From Hyphomonadaceae bacterium UBA1933 (lineage in GTDB: Bacteria > Pseudomonadota > Alphaproteobacteria > Caulobacterales > Aquidulcibacteraceae): a DNA stretch of 64,000 nt. The notes below the pieces were generated by a model, which saw nothing but the letters and a program-made list of their open reading frames with translations, was not told where the DNA came from and did not search any database. The position numbers were made by a program, and so were the translations under genes. The stretch is taken from NCBI GenBank assembly GCA_002337085.1, contig DDFH01000007.1, positions 124,001-188,000 of the forward strand, in the 5' to 3' direction. Positions within the stretch are counted from its first letter, which is position 1. Every line of letters begins with the position of its first letter. This document shows positions 35,876 through 45,397 of the stretch, one piece after another.

Positions 35876-36092
35876 TAAATTCGGTTCTAAGAACCAAACC
35901 TTTTACTTTTTCGTGATTACATTCAATTTCGTCTTCATTGTAAGTAAGACGGATATTTTTAATGACAGTACCACGTTTAAGAGTTACTCCACCCGAACCT
36001 TTTACTTTAAGATCTTTGATAAGTGTTACGTTATCACCATCTTTAAGCTGGTTACCATTTGCATCTTTTACTACTAATTCTTCGTCTGACAT
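35862..36092 (-). CDS. PhnA/YjdM C-terminal-domain protein
   Basis: A 76-residue protein consisting only of the C-terminal PhnA (YjdM) domain: VKDANGNQLKDGDNVTLIKD, VKGSGGVTLKRGTVIKNIRL and IECNHEKVKGLVLRTEFIKK. Full-length YjdM also has an N-terminal zinc ribbon that is missing here; the short form is common. Despite the 'phosphonate' name its function is not established. GGGGGC lies just before the ATG. It converges with and overlaps the end of the threonine dehydratase gene. Confidence 0.9.
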   Translation of the reverse strand: MSDEELVVKDANGNQLKDGDNVTLIKDLKVKGSGGVTLKRGTVIKNIRLTYNEDEIECNHEKVKGLVLRTEFIKKS

Positions 36093-36107
36093 ATTGCCCC
36101 CTATGGA

Positions 36108-37346
36108 TTAATGAACCCTATCCGGTTCATTTTTTGTAATTTTAAATGTTATGAACAATGAAACTGCAACCAAAAAGCCTGCAAAAAAGAATGCAGCACC
36201 AGGAATTATAAAAATTGCATTTGGCGAAATAAAATAGGCAAAAATCTGGCTAAAAATAAATGGACCAAAAACACCAACCAAGGCGGTTAATGATGACAAA
36301 GAACCTTGAAGGCGGCCTTGTTCATGTGGGTCTATCTTACTCGTCACAAAGGCTTGTAACGCTGCATTATTAAGCCCCCAAAATGCACCAATTGGAATAG
36401 CGATATAAAGCCAAAAAGGAGAGGGGGCGATACCATACATAAAGAACGAAACTACACCCGCACTAAGACCAAGGAACATTGCCTTTTTCTCGCCCATTGC
36501 CTTGATAATTCTTTTTATTAAGCCGCCTTGCACAATCATGGTTGCTACACCGGTTGCCGCCAAAAAAGCACCTGTATTTTGCGTGTGCCAACCAAAACGA
36601 TAATCCGCATAAAGCACAAAAGTTGACATAAAAACAACTTGCGCCAAATCATTGAACATTTTGGCAAGCACAAAACCTTCAATTTTCCTATTTTCTTTGA
36701 AAAATGAAAAGGTCGCCACAGGATTTGCATTTTTCCAGTGGAAATCACGCCTTTTATCAAGTGGAAGTGACTCTTTGACAAAGAGCAAACAAAACACGCC
36801 ATTCAAAGTTGCAATAAATGCGGATATCCAGAATGGCAGACGCAAATCATGCTCACCCAATATGCCGCCCATTGCAGGGCCAATAATAAAGCCAAGCCCG
36901 AATGCCACACCCAAAATACCAAACTTCACACTTCTTTTTGAAGGTTCGGTGGTATCTGCAATATAAGCATAAGCTGTTGATACAGACGATGACATAACAC
37001 CAGCCAAAAGCCGCGATAGGAATAATACAATAAGGTTTGGCGATAATGCACCAATAACTAATGCAATTGCTTGCCCAAAGTTGGAGGCAAGGAAAATTGG
37101 TTTTCGTCCAAATCTATCTGATAATGCCCCAATTACTGGCATAGAAAGAAACATCCCAATTGCCGCACCGGTTGCATAAATACCAGTTACTCTGGCGGCA
37201 TTTTCAATGTCGCCACCGGCAAATTCTTTAACAATTTTCGGCAGAACAGGAATAATTACCCCAATTGCCAACATATCAAGGGCAACTGTTAGAAAAACAA
37301 ATAAAAAACCGCCGATTTTTGCTTTAGATTGGTCTTGAACTTCCAT
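36108..37346 (-). CDS. MFS exporter, TetA/TCR-like
   Basis: A 412-residue transporter with twelve predicted helices and the major-facilitator motif A (GALSDRFGRKP) between helices 2 and 3, plus AYIADTTEPSKRS, typical of the TetA group of drug/H+ antiporters. The substrate is unknown; actual tetracycline resistance should not be assumed. The ATG at 37346 starts MEVQDQSKAKIGGFLF; a TTG 39 bases upstream would add 13 residues but has no Shine-Dalgarno. It lies 57 bases after phaC and may share its transcript. Confidence 0.88.
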   Translation of the reverse strand: MEVQDQSKAKIGGFLFVFLTVALDMLAIGVIIPVLPKIVKEFAGGDIENAARVTGIYATGAAIGMFLSMPVIGALSDRFGRKPIFLASNFGQAIALVIGALSPNLIVLFLSRLLAGVMSSSVSTAYAYIADTTEPSKRSVKFGILGVAFGLGFIIGPAMGGILGEHDLRLPFWISAFIATLNGVFCLLFVKESLPLDKRRDFHWKNANPVATFSFFKENRKIEGFVLAKMFNDLAQVVFMSTFVLYADYRFGWHTQNTGAFLAATGVATMIVQGGLIKRIIKAMGEKKAMFLGLSAGVVSFFMYGIAPSPFWLYIAIPIGAFWGLNNAALQAFVTSKIDPHEQGRLQGSLSSLTALVGVFGPFIFSQIFAYFISPNAIFIIPGAAFFFAGFLVAVSLFITFKITKNEPDRVH

Positions 37347-37403
37347 TTGTGCGCTATTGCCCAATAATGCTTTAAAAGCAAGCAAATAAGTAAGTTATTA
37401 AAT

Positions 37404-39281
37404 TTATTTCATAAGTACATAAGTACCCGGCGCATCGCAAATAATTTTATTGCCGTTATCGCCTGGATTCCTTGCTTTCACCTTCTTGCCTGAATGTGCA
37501 CCCAACCATACATTCCAATCATTCCACCACGAACCTTTATGTTCGTTTAGTGAATTAAACCAATCATCAACACTATCAGGAAAATCACCGTTTTGTTTTG
37601 GTAACCAGTGTTGATACTTGTTGGCATCTGGATGGTTTACAACGCCAGCAATATGACCAGAGCCAGCCAAAATCATGCGAACTTCGCCACCAAATAATTT
37701 AGCCCCGCGAAATATAGAACGATATGGCGCAATGTGATCTTCCTTAGAAGCCTGCATATAAACTGGAAATTTAACATTTTTCAAATCAAGCTTTTTGCCA
37801 TGTATCGACAATCTACCTTCGGCAAAATCATTGTTTCGGTAAAATTTATCAAGATAGAAAAGATGTAACGCTTTTGGCATTCTGGTTTGATCTGAATTCC
37901 AAAATAAAAGATCAAATGGCTTTGGCGTTTTACCCATTAAATAGTTATTTATTACAAATGACCATATCAAATCATTAGAGCGTAAATAATTAAACGTGTC
38001 TGTCATAACTTTGGCATCAAGAACACCACCGCCATAGTCAATCTCATCAGCAATAAATTTATACGCCGCATCATCAGTGAAAATTTTCAAATCACCAGAT
38101 TCAATAAAGTCCTGTTGTGAAGCAAAAAAAGTAACACTATTTATTCTTTCATCGCCAGTTTGCGCCATATAAGCGGCGGCAGTTGCTAATAATGTCCCGC
38201 CAATACAATAACCAACGCAATTTACTTTTTTTGTCTTTACTAAAGATTGGACCGCATCAATTGCCTCGCGGATACCATGGTCAACATATTCTTCAAAACC
38301 ATATTCAGCCAATTCAGCAGTAGGGTTTACCCAAGAAACAACAAAAACAGTAAATCCTTTTGAAACCAACCACTTAATCATTGAATTATCTTCACGCAAA
38401 TCAAGGACGTAATATTTATTTATCCAAGGCGGAAAGATTAATAGGGGGATGTCATAAACTTTTTCTGTGGTCGGTATATATTGAATTAATTCAAAAAGCT
38501 TTCCGCGATAAACGACCTTACCTGGTGTTATTGCAATATTTTTACCGAGCTGAAATGCATCTAAATCAGTCTGACTTAGTGATAATTGGCCATTACCACG
38601 TTGGAAATCAGAAAGCATGTTGGTCATACCGCGAACTACGCTTTCGCCTTGTGATAAATACATTTCTTTTAACGCAACCGGATTGGTCAAAAGGAAGTTG
38701 GCAGGGGAAAATGCATTTGCCATCTGTTGCGTGAAAAAACTTGCTTTGCGTTTAGTCAAATCATCGACATCATCAACACTATTAACAAGGTCAAGTAACC
38801 AGTTTGAAGTATGCAAATATGTCCGCCGAAGCATATCAAACATTATATTTGACTGCCACTCTGGACTATTGAATCGTTTATCTTCTACTGGATTGTCGTT
38901 AAAGCCATTTTTGACCATATCCGTCCAAATTTCAGCATAACCGTTCCATAGCTTCTGTTGGGCATCGAGAATTTGTTCAGGCTTTGACGCAATTTTACTC
39001 GTTACTTCTGCGGTATATGGTGCAAGCCCCAATGGATCCATTTTGGGATGTTTTTCAAAGTAATCCTTTGTCATACCAGCAATTGATGAACCAATTTTGC
39101 TTCCGGTTACCGCAGCAAAGCGCAAGTTTTCTGATAGCTTTTCAATATCTTCAAGCGTTTGTTTGGCAATTAAAGTATGCAAATTTTCTTTTGATGCGGT
39201 TTCATTCTGACTATTAGTATCTGCATGTTTCTTTGATCCCGCAGATGCCTTTCGCCCAGCCTTGTCATCTTTAATGACCAT
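37404..39281 (-). CDS. phaC: Class I poly(3-hydroxyalkanoate) synthase
   Basis: PhaC polymerises (R)-3-hydroxyacyl-CoA into polyhydroxyalkanoate storage granules. The 625-residue protein has an N-terminal domain of about 240 residues and an alpha/beta hydrolase domain whose lipase-like box GYCIGG holds the nucleophile Cys359. Other markers are PPWINKYYVLDL, VVSWVNPTAE, the acid region KEDHIAPYRS and the histidine region GSGHIAGVVNHP. GGGGAG precedes the ATG. No phaA, phaB or phasin gene is nearby; the only partners in the strand are an MFS exporter and a PhnA-type protein. Confidence 0.96.
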   Translation of the reverse strand: MVIKDDKAGRKASAGSKKHADTNSQNETASKENLHTLIAKQTLEDIEKLSENLRFAAVTGSKIGSSIAGMTKDYFEKHPKMDPLGLAPYTAEVTSKIASKPEQILDAQQKLWNGYAEIWTDMVKNGFNDNPVEDKRFNSPEWQSNIMFDMLRRTYLHTSNWLLDLVNSVDDVDDLTKRKASFFTQQMANAFSPANFLLTNPVALKEMYLSQGESVVRGMTNMLSDFQRGNGQLSLSQTDLDAFQLGKNIAITPGKVVYRGKLFELIQYIPTTEKVYDIPLLIFPPWINKYYVLDLREDNSMIKWLVSKGFTVFVVSWVNPTAELAEYGFEEYVDHGIREAIDAVQSLVKTKKVNCVGYCIGGTLLATAAAYMAQTGDERINSVTFFASQQDFIESGDLKIFTDDAAYKFIADEIDYGGGVLDAKVMTDTFNYLRSNDLIWSFVINNYLMGKTPKPFDLLFWNSDQTRMPKALHLFYLDKFYRNNDFAEGRLSIHGKKLDLKNVKFPVYMQASKEDHIAPYRSIFRGAKLFGGEVRMILAGSGHIAGVVNHPDANKYQHWLPKQNGDFPDSVDDWFNSLNEHKGSWWNDWNVWLGAHSGKKVKARNPGDNGNKIICDAPGTYVLMK

Positions 39282-39298
39282 TTTCCCGCTCCCCAGAA

Positions 39299-39332
39299 TT
39301 CATTTGCGACATATAAATTTATTACAAATGAA
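39299..39332. promoter_or_regulatory. 8-bp inverted repeat before phaC
   Basis: TTCATTTG (39299-39306) is repeated inverted as CAAATGAA (39325-39332) with an 18-base gap. It lies 17-51 bases before the phaC start in the spacer shared with the divergent lipoprotein gene, where an operator could sit. No regulator gene is adjacent. Confidence 0.35.
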
Positions 39333-39459
39333 CATTTTTTGCTTTTTATTTCATTTAGTATCTTGCATAATTACGCCAATAAGAACAATAGACATTGTTT
39401 AGTATTTTTGTCTATTTAATTTTTGTGGAATTTTCTGCAAAACTATCTATAAAAAGAAT

Positions 39460-39903
39460 ATGCAACCAATGGAAAAGCCAAGAAATAAATTCCGGAAACC
39501 TATTTTAAATATGGTGTTATTGCCGGCAGCACTTATGGTGCTTTGCTCTTGTGCGCTTGTTGATAATTCACCCGTTTCAAATCTTGATAAAAATTTTGAA
39601 GCTGCCGTTCAGAATACGAAGGATAAGGGCTATCCTGACCTTACTAAAATCCCACCCGTGCCGACCAATTTAAAAACTGATAAACAATGGTCTGAACTAT
39701 CCGCTACTATGGATAAAAAATTATTGATTGTTACAAACAACCCTAATTCTGATATGGAACACCCAAATACGCCTGATGAAAACTGGGGGCAATCAAAACT
39801 AGATAAAATGAATAACAACCCGCAAACAAATCCTGCACCGCAGGAAGACCTTAATGCGTGGGCGGCCCGTCTGCGGGCAATGACAAATTCACCAACCAAA
39901 TAA
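39460..39903 (+). CDS. Small lipoprotein of unknown function
   Basis: A 147-residue protein with a basic N-terminus, a hydrophobic stretch (NMVLLPAALMVL) and a lipobox LCSC/A, so the mature protein should start with a lipidated Cys at about residue 30. The following region has the GYPDLTKIPPVPTNL segment that, from memory, recurs in alphaproteobacterial lipoproteins of unknown role. The rest is Asn/Pro-rich with a short C-terminal helix (NAWAARLRAM). It is divergent from phaC and upstream of the aminotransferase. Confidence 0.75.
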   Translation: MQPMEKPRNKFRKPILNMVLLPAALMVLCSCALVDNSPVSNLDKNFEAAVQNTKDKGYPDLTKIPPVPTNLKTDKQWSELSATMDKKLLIVTNNPNSDMEHPNTPDENWGQSKLDKMNNNPQTNPAPQEDLNAWAARLRAMTNSPTK

Positions 39904-39947
39904 TCATGAATCTTTAAAACAATCATATTCGAAAGGATACACGCAAA

Positions 39948-41126
39948 ATGCGTGAGGAATTTTATAAAATTAAACGTCTTCCACCCTATGTTTTTGAAGA
40001 AGTAAACAAAGTAAAAGCAAAACTTCGCAACGAAGGTGTTGATATTATCGACTTTGGCATGGGAAACCCTGATTTACCTGTTCCACAGCACATAATTGAT
40101 AAATTATGTGAAAATGCCAACAAGCCAAGAACTAATCGTTATTCGGCGTCAAAAGGTATTCCTGGGCTTCGTAAAGCCATCGCTGGTTATTATGATCGTC
40201 GTTTTGGCGTAAAACTAAATCCAGATACACAGGTTGTTTCAACCCTTGGCTCAAAGGAAGGTTTTGCCAACCTTGCACAGGCAATTTGTGCGCCTGGTGA
40301 TGTTGTTATTGCACCAAACCCCTCATATCCGATCCACGCATTTGGTTTTATTATGGCCGGCGGCGTTATTCGCCATATCGAAGCGCATACACCAGAACAA
40401 TATCTTTCTGGTATTGAACGGGCGGTTCGTCATAGTGTGCCGCCACCAATTGCCATGATTTTATGCTATCCATCAAACCCAACAGCACAAGTGGTTGATT
40501 TGGATTTCTATAAAGAAGCACTTCGCATCGCAAAGAAGCATGATTTAATCATTATTTCCGACATGGCTTATTCGGAAATTTATTTCGATGAAAATAAGCC
40601 AACCCCATCAATCCTTCAGGTTGAAGGGGCAATGGACAATACCGTTGAAATTACGACACTTTCCAAAACATATTCAATGGCTGGCTTCCGCGTTGGCTTT
40701 GCATTGGGTAATGAAAAGATTTTGGCGGCATTGGCACGTGTGAAGTCATATCTTGATTATGGTGCATATACGCCAATTCAGGTTGCTGCTACGGCCGCGC
40801 TTAATGGCCCACAAGAATGCGTTACCGAAATGCGCAATATATATAAAAGGCGACGCGATGTTTTGATTGAATCCTTTGCAAATGCAGGGTGGGACATCGA
40901 AAAACCAGAAGCATCAATGTTTGCATGGACAAAAATTCCTGAAAAATATCGTGCTATGCGCTCTGTTGAATTTTCTAAATTATTATTGGAAAAAGCCGCG
41001 ATTGCTGTTGCCCCTGGCGCTGGTTTCGGCGAATATGGCGATGAATATGTTCGTATCGCATTAGTTGAGAATGAGCAGCGCATAAGACAAGCCGCACGTT
41101 CTATAAAAAAATTGTTTAGTGAATAG
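39948..41126 (+). CDS. Class I/II aminotransferase, AlaC/DapL-like
   Basis: A 392-residue PLP-dependent aminotransferase. The Schiff-base lysine is in TLSKTYSMAGFRVGFAL; other markers are DFGMGNPDLPVP, GSKEGFANLA, PSYPIHAFG, CYPSNPTAQVVD and DMAYSEIYFD. Related alphaproteobacterial proteins beside hom are annotated either as alanine aminotransferase (AlaC-like) or LL-diaminopimelate aminotransferase; sequence alone does not settle which. The location before homoserine dehydrogenase suggests amino-acid metabolism from aspartate. AAAGGA lies upstream of the ATG. Confidence 0.85.
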   Translation: MREEFYKIKRLPPYVFEEVNKVKAKLRNEGVDIIDFGMGNPDLPVPQHIIDKLCENANKPRTNRYSASKGIPGLRKAIAGYYDRRFGVKLNPDTQVVSTLGSKEGFANLAQAICAPGDVVIAPNPSYPIHAFGFIMAGGVIRHIEAHTPEQYLSGIERAVRHSVPPPIAMILCYPSNPTAQVVDLDFYKEALRIAKKHDLIIISDMAYSEIYFDENKPTPSILQVEGAMDNTVEITTLSKTYSMAGFRVGFALGNEKILAALARVKSYLDYGAYTPIQVAATAALNGPQECVTEMRNIYKRRRDVLIESFANAGWDIEKPEASMFAWTKIPEKYRAMRSVEFSKLLLEKAAIAVAPGAGFGEYGDEYVRIALVENEQRIRQAARSIKKLFSE

Positions 41127-41133
41127 GTTAATT

Positions 41134-42405
41134 ATGAAACCGTTGAAGATTGGTGTAGTTGGTTTAGGGACAGTTGGTGCAGGATTGCTTGAAATAGCAT
41201 TCGGGAATGGCCCTTTGTCAAAAGCAGTTGAAATCATTGGCGTAAGCGCGCGCAACAAAAGCCGCAAACGGCCAGTTGATATTTCTAATATCCCTTGGTT
41301 TGATGACCCAGTAGAGCTTGCTAAACTTGAAGATTTGGATGTTTTAGTTGAGCTTATGGGTGGTGCAGATGGCCCTGCAAAAGTTGCCGTTGAAACCGCA
41401 TTAAAGGCTGGGAAACATGTTGTAACCGCAAACAAGGCAATGCTTGCTGAAAATGGGGTGGCACTGGCAAAACTTGCTGCCGATAACAATGCTGAAATCC
41501 GTTATGAAGCTGCGGTTGCAGGCGGTATTCCAGTTGTAAAAGCACTACGTGAAGGTTTGGCGGCAAACAAAATCAAAAAAATCATGGGTGTAATGAATGG
41601 CACCTCAAATTATATCCTTACTGAAATGGATAAAACAGGCCGTCAATTCGCGGATGTTTTAAAAGATGCCCAACGCCTAGGACTTGCCGAAGCTGACCCA
41701 ACACTTGATATTAATGGTGGTGATGCTGGTCATAAACTCGTTATTTTGTCGGCAATTGCATATAGTGGCGCGCCTGATTTTAATAATATTACGCTTGAAG
41801 GTATTGAAGAGATTGAACCCGTTGATCTTGAAAGCGCAAAATTCCTTGGTTATGCCGTAAAATTGATTGCAAGTTCAATTTATGAGAATGGCGTTGTTCG
41901 CCAATCAGTTCGTCCAAGCCTTGTGGCGCATTCAAATCCAATTGCACAAGTTGATGGCGCAACCAATGCCGTTTTAATCGAGGCTGAACCCGTTGGCACA
42001 TTAACCTTCATTGGTTCTGGGGCAGGGGCAGGGCCAACCGCATCCGCCGTTGCATCTGATTTGCTTGATTTATATTTTGAAGCAAAACGTCCTGTATTCA
42101 CTGGCTCATCAGCGACTGGTGAAGAAGTTCGCTTTGCAACTGATTTGGGTCTAAGCTCCAAATTCTATGTTCGTTTCAGCGTGGAAGACAAACCAGGTGT
42201 TATTGCAAAAATCTCTGATACATTGGCCCGCCACCAAGTTTCAATTGAAAGCTTTTTACAAAAACCACCGCGTCCAAATGCAAGTGTTGCAATTATTCTG
42301 ACCACGCAAAAATGTGATGAATCAACATTGCATGCGGCCCTTGATGAGCTTTCTAATTTTAGCGAATTTGTAGAAAAACCATTAATCATGCCAATTTTTG
42401 AGTAA
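41134..42405 (+). CDS. hom: Homoserine dehydrogenase
   Basis: This enzyme reduces aspartate semialdehyde to homoserine with NAD(P)H, leading to threonine and methionine. The 423-residue protein has the N-terminal Rossmann loop VGLGTVGAG, the catalytic domain (VAGGIPVVKALREGL, MGVMNGTSNYIL, EADPTLDINGGDAGHKL) and a C-terminal ACT domain (about 350-423) that suggests feedback control. The ATG at 41134 has AGG 7 bases upstream; a GTG 15 bases before it overlaps the aminotransferase end. The order hom-glpX-recJ is conserved in alphaproteobacteria. Confidence 0.96.
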   Translation: MKPLKIGVVGLGTVGAGLLEIAFGNGPLSKAVEIIGVSARNKSRKRPVDISNIPWFDDPVELAKLEDLDVLVELMGGADGPAKVAVETALKAGKHVVTANKAMLAENGVALAKLAADNNAEIRYEAAVAGGIPVVKALREGLAANKIKKIMGVMNGTSNYILTEMDKTGRQFADVLKDAQRLGLAEADPTLDINGGDAGHKLVILSAIAYSGAPDFNNITLEGIEEIEPVDLESAKFLGYAVKLIASSIYENGVVRQSVRPSLVAHSNPIAQVDGATNAVLIEAEPVGTLTFIGSGAGAGPTASAVASDLLDLYFEAKRPVFTGSSATGEEVRFATDLGLSSKFYVRFSVEDKPGVIAKISDTLARHQVSIESFLQKPPRPNASVAIILTTQKCDESTLHAALDELSNFSEFVEKPLIMPIFE

Positions 42406-42409
42406 TATT

Positions 42410-43363
42410 ATGCCTTATAAATTTTCATTCGAAGTTGAATCCGGCATTATTGGTGCTGTTGAGCATGCCGCAATCGCGGCGTCCAACTACGTTGGCTCTG
42501 GTGACGAACTTAGTGCCGATAAGGTTGCAATTTCTGCAATGCACGAAGTTTTATCAGGCATGGCATTTCGTGGGCAAATCGTAGTTGGTGAAGGCGATGA
42601 GTTTGAAGCTGAAATGCTTTATAATGGCGAAAACATTGGCGCAAATGGTGGCAAAGAATATGATGTCGCTCTTGATGCCCTTGAAGGAACTGCACTTGCC
42701 GCCAAGGCACAACATAATGCATTGTCGGTAATTGCCATTTCACCAAAAGGCGGCCTATTCAAAGCGCCAGACATTTATATGGATAAAATTGCAATTGGCC
42801 CCAATTATCCAAAAAATATCGTTGGTTTTGACAAAACGCCACAAGAAAATGTTATGGCAGTCGCCGAACATAAAGGGGTTCATCCAAACCAGGTTGGCGT
42901 ATGCGTACTTGACCGCCCACGTCATGCAAATTTGATTTCCGCCTTGCGTGAAGTTGGCGCAAAAGTTTTCCTTATTTCTGATGGTGACGTTGCCGGTGTA
43001 TTATTCACAACCGATCCAGAAACTGACATTGACCTTTATATGGGTGTTGGCGGTGCACCAGAAGGCGTATTGGCTGCGGCTGCTCTTCATTGCGTTGGCG
43101 GGCAATTTATGGGTAAATTTCTTGTACGCAATCAAGATGATATTCTAAAAGCAAAGTCTTCTGATTTAACCGAAATTGACAAGGTTTATTATACCGAGGA
43201 TTTGGTTCATGATGATGTAATATTTGCCGCGTGTGGCGTTACACATGGGATTTTGTTAAATGGAATTCGCCACGTTGGTGGTGCAATTATAACCAAAACA
43301 CTATCCCTTAATTCAGAGCGTAAAATTACACGCATCGTAAAAAGCATGCGCTATCCAAAATAA
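42410..43363 (+). CDS. glpX: Class II fructose-1,6-bisphosphatase
   Basis: GlpX hydrolyses fructose 1,6-bisphosphate for gluconeogenesis. The 317-residue product shows the metal-binding pattern GEGDEFEAEMLYNGE, the DVALDALEGTALAAK motif, and DRPRHANLI, LISDGDVAG and GVGGAPEGVLAAAAL. Length and motifs match the family. The ATG at 42410 is 5 bases after the hom stop; a TTG at 42398 would overlap hom and lacks a Shine-Dalgarno. Confidence 0.96.
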   Translation: MPYKFSFEVESGIIGAVEHAAIAASNYVGSGDELSADKVAISAMHEVLSGMAFRGQIVVGEGDEFEAEMLYNGENIGANGGKEYDVALDALEGTALAAKAQHNALSVIAISPKGGLFKAPDIYMDKIAIGPNYPKNIVGFDKTPQENVMAVAEHKGVHPNQVGVCVLDRPRHANLISALREVGAKVFLISDGDVAGVLFTTDPETDIDLYMGVGGAPEGVLAAAALHCVGGQFMGKFLVRNQDDILKAKSSDLTEIDKVYYTEDLVHDDVIFAACGVTHGILLNGIRHVGGAIITKTLSLNSERKITRIVKSMRYPK

Positions 43364-43372
43364 GAGGTACAT

Positions 43373-45136
43373 TTGGCAAAAGAATTTCCATTAAGCGCAA
43401 AGAATCGAAAATGGATTATCTCTGAGCCAGACGAGGCGCTCTTTAACAATTTATTACGCACAGGGCTTAGTCCGCTAGAGGCACGTATTGTGGCTCAGCG
43501 CGGCATTACGCCTGCACAAATTCCCAATTTGCTAGAGCCACGCATAAAAACGCAACTTCCAGATCCTCTGGTACTTAAAAATATGGGTATTGCGGTTACG
43601 GCAATTATAAAGGCAATAAAAACTAATAAGAAAATCACTATTTTTGCAGATTATGATGTTGATGGCGCAACATCGGCGGCAATTATCAGTGCATGGTTTG
43701 ATGAAATCGGCTATTCAACGAATGTCTTCATCCCTGACCGTATCAAAGATGGTTATGGCCCTAGCCCACAATTAATGCGTTCCATAAAAAAAACTGGAAC
43801 AGATTTACTATTAACACTAGATTGTGGGGCTGCGGCCCATGATGCCCTTAAAGAGGCACAGGCAATTGGGCTGGATGTTGTAGTTTTTGATCACCACCTT
43901 ATGCTTGGTGTTGCCCCTCCGGCGATTGCAATTGTGAACCCAAATCAAGATGGCGATAATTCCGGTCTTGGAAATCTTACTGCTGCTGGGGTCTGTTTTA
44001 TGGCGGTAATTGCCCTTAATCGTGCGTGGAAAGAGGGTGGGGGACAAAGCAATTTTGCGGCATTAGAATTACTTGATTTGGTTGCGTTGGGAACAATATG
44101 TGACGTTGCGCCTTTAACTGATTTGAACCGTGTATTTGTTGCACAGGGGCAAAAAATACTTGGGCAAAAGCGCCGGATAGGGCTTAAGGTATTATCCGAC
44201 ATTGCTGGTTTAAAAAAATCTGGGAATGTCTATGCCGCTGCGTGGGTATTGGGGCCACGCCTGAATGCGGGCGGGCGAATTGGTGATTCTACTCTTGCGG
44301 TATCTTTACTTAATGCCACAGATGAAAACAAAGCCAAAAGAATGGCCCAAGAACTTGATTTATTAAATTCTGAAAGGCGCGCAATTGAACAAGCAATCAT
44401 TGATGAAGCCGTTCAAATTGTTGAAAAATCAAACAGCCTGCAAAATGCCCCAATAATTGTTGTCGGTAAAGAAGGCTGGCACCCTGGTATTATCGGAATT
44501 GTTGCAGGTCGATTAAAAGAACGTTTTAATAAGCCCGTGATTATACTTGGCTCTGTCAATGATGATGAAATAATTTTTAAAGGTTCAGGCCGTTCGGTTT
44601 CTGGTATTAACCTTGGCGGCCTAATTAAAGCTGCGGTTGATGACAATGTTTTACTTTCTGGCGGCGGGCATAAAATGGCGGCAGGTTTAGCCATTGAAAA
44701 CCACAAAATCCAAAACTTACAAGAATATTTAGAGAATAGAATCAGTGAGTTTTCGAATATTGATGAAATGGACAAAAACCACCGCATTGATGCAATAATC
44801 GCGACTGATTCTATAAATATGGACACCGTTAACGCGCTTGATAGGCTTGCGCCTTTTGGGCAGGGGTGGGAAGAGCCGGTTTTTTGCGTGACAAATGCAA
44901 AAATAACATCAAGCCAATTGATGAATGGCGGTCATCTTCGTGTGTTTTTCACAGATGGCGCAGGCAAAATTCAAAAATCAGTATGTTTCGGCGCACATGG
45001 CACATTATTGGGCGATATTATCGAACAACAACGTGATTGCAGACTAATAATTAAAATCAAAAAAGATGAATGGCGGGGGCAAAATTCGGTTGATACTGAA
45101 ATAATTGATGCAATAAGTGGATTTGTTGCAGATTAA
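43373..45136 (+). CDS. recJ: Single-stranded-DNA exonuclease RecJ
   Basis: RecJ is a 5'-to-3' ssDNA exonuclease used in recombination and mismatch repair. The 587-residue protein has the DHH phosphoesterase motifs: FADYDVDGATSAA, LDCGAAAHDA, VVFDHHLMLG, GTICDVAPLTD. These are followed by the DHHA1 region (EGWHPGIIGIVAGRL, GSGRSVSGINLGG, SGGGHKMAAGL) and an OB-fold-like C-terminus. The start is a TTG with AGAGG 6 bases upstream. It is the last protein gene before tRNA-Glu. Confidence 0.96.
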   Translation: MAKEFPLSAKNRKWIISEPDEALFNNLLRTGLSPLEARIVAQRGITPAQIPNLLEPRIKTQLPDPLVLKNMGIAVTAIIKAIKTNKKITIFADYDVDGATSAAIISAWFDEIGYSTNVFIPDRIKDGYGPSPQLMRSIKKTGTDLLLTLDCGAAAHDALKEAQAIGLDVVVFDHHLMLGVAPPAIAIVNPNQDGDNSGLGNLTAAGVCFMAVIALNRAWKEGGGQSNFAALELLDLVALGTICDVAPLTDLNRVFVAQGQKILGQKRRIGLKVLSDIAGLKKSGNVYAAAWVLGPRLNAGGRIGDSTLAVSLLNATDENKAKRMAQELDLLNSERRAIEQAIIDEAVQIVEKSNSLQNAPIIVVGKEGWHPGIIGIVAGRLKERFNKPVIILGSVNDDEIIFKGSGRSVSGINLGGLIKAAVDDNVLLSGGGHKMAAGLAIENHKIQNLQEYLENRISEFSNIDEMDKNHRIDAIIATDSINMDTVNALDRLAPFGQGWEEPVFCVTNAKITSSQLMNGGHLRVFFTDGAGKIQKSVCFGAHGTLLGDIIEQQRDCRLIIKIKKDEWRGQNSVDTEIIDAISGFVAD

Positions 45137-45208
45137 GTGCTTGCGCTTTTAAAATCTGTTGTTTATAGAGCGCACCTCAACACGCGAGACACCTCGCAAA
45201 ATTGATGC

Positions 45209-45283
45209 GGTCCCTTCGTCTATCGGTTAGGACATCTGATTTTCAATCAGGAAAGACGGGTTCGACTCCCGTAGGGACTGCCA
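45209..45283 (+). tRNA. tRNA-Glu (anticodon TTC)
   Basis: A complete cloverleaf: acceptor GGTCCCT/AGGGACT (G-U at the first pair), D-arm GTC...GAC, anticodon stem TCTGA/TCAGG with loop TTTTCAA giving anticodon TTC (45242-45244), and T-arm ACGGG-TTCGACT-CCCGT. The discriminator is G and CCA is encoded. Confidence 0.96.
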
Positions 45284-45315
45284 CTTTACTCTCATTAAAA
45301 TTTAGTTTTTAAATA

Positions 45316-45341
45316 GAACAGATAAGCATCTGTTTCTTGCA
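45316..45341 (+). terminator. Likely terminator after tRNA-Glu
   Basis: GAACAGAT-AAGC-ATCTGTTT forms a 7-8 bp stem with a 4-base loop, followed by a pyrimidine-rich tail. It lies 33 bases after the tRNA and 57 bases before the nuclease gene. The T-tract is weak, so this is a moderate call. Confidence 0.5.
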
Positions 45342-45397
45342 TATTTTTAATCATAAATTGGTTTGAAATATCATTATTTGCCCGCTATTAGTGGGTT

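Noticed and set aside
36108..37346. Tetracycline-resistance determinant
   Set aside because: The MFS family resemblance is general; there is no adjacent TetR repressor or mobile element, and chromosomal TetA-like exporters with other substrates are common.
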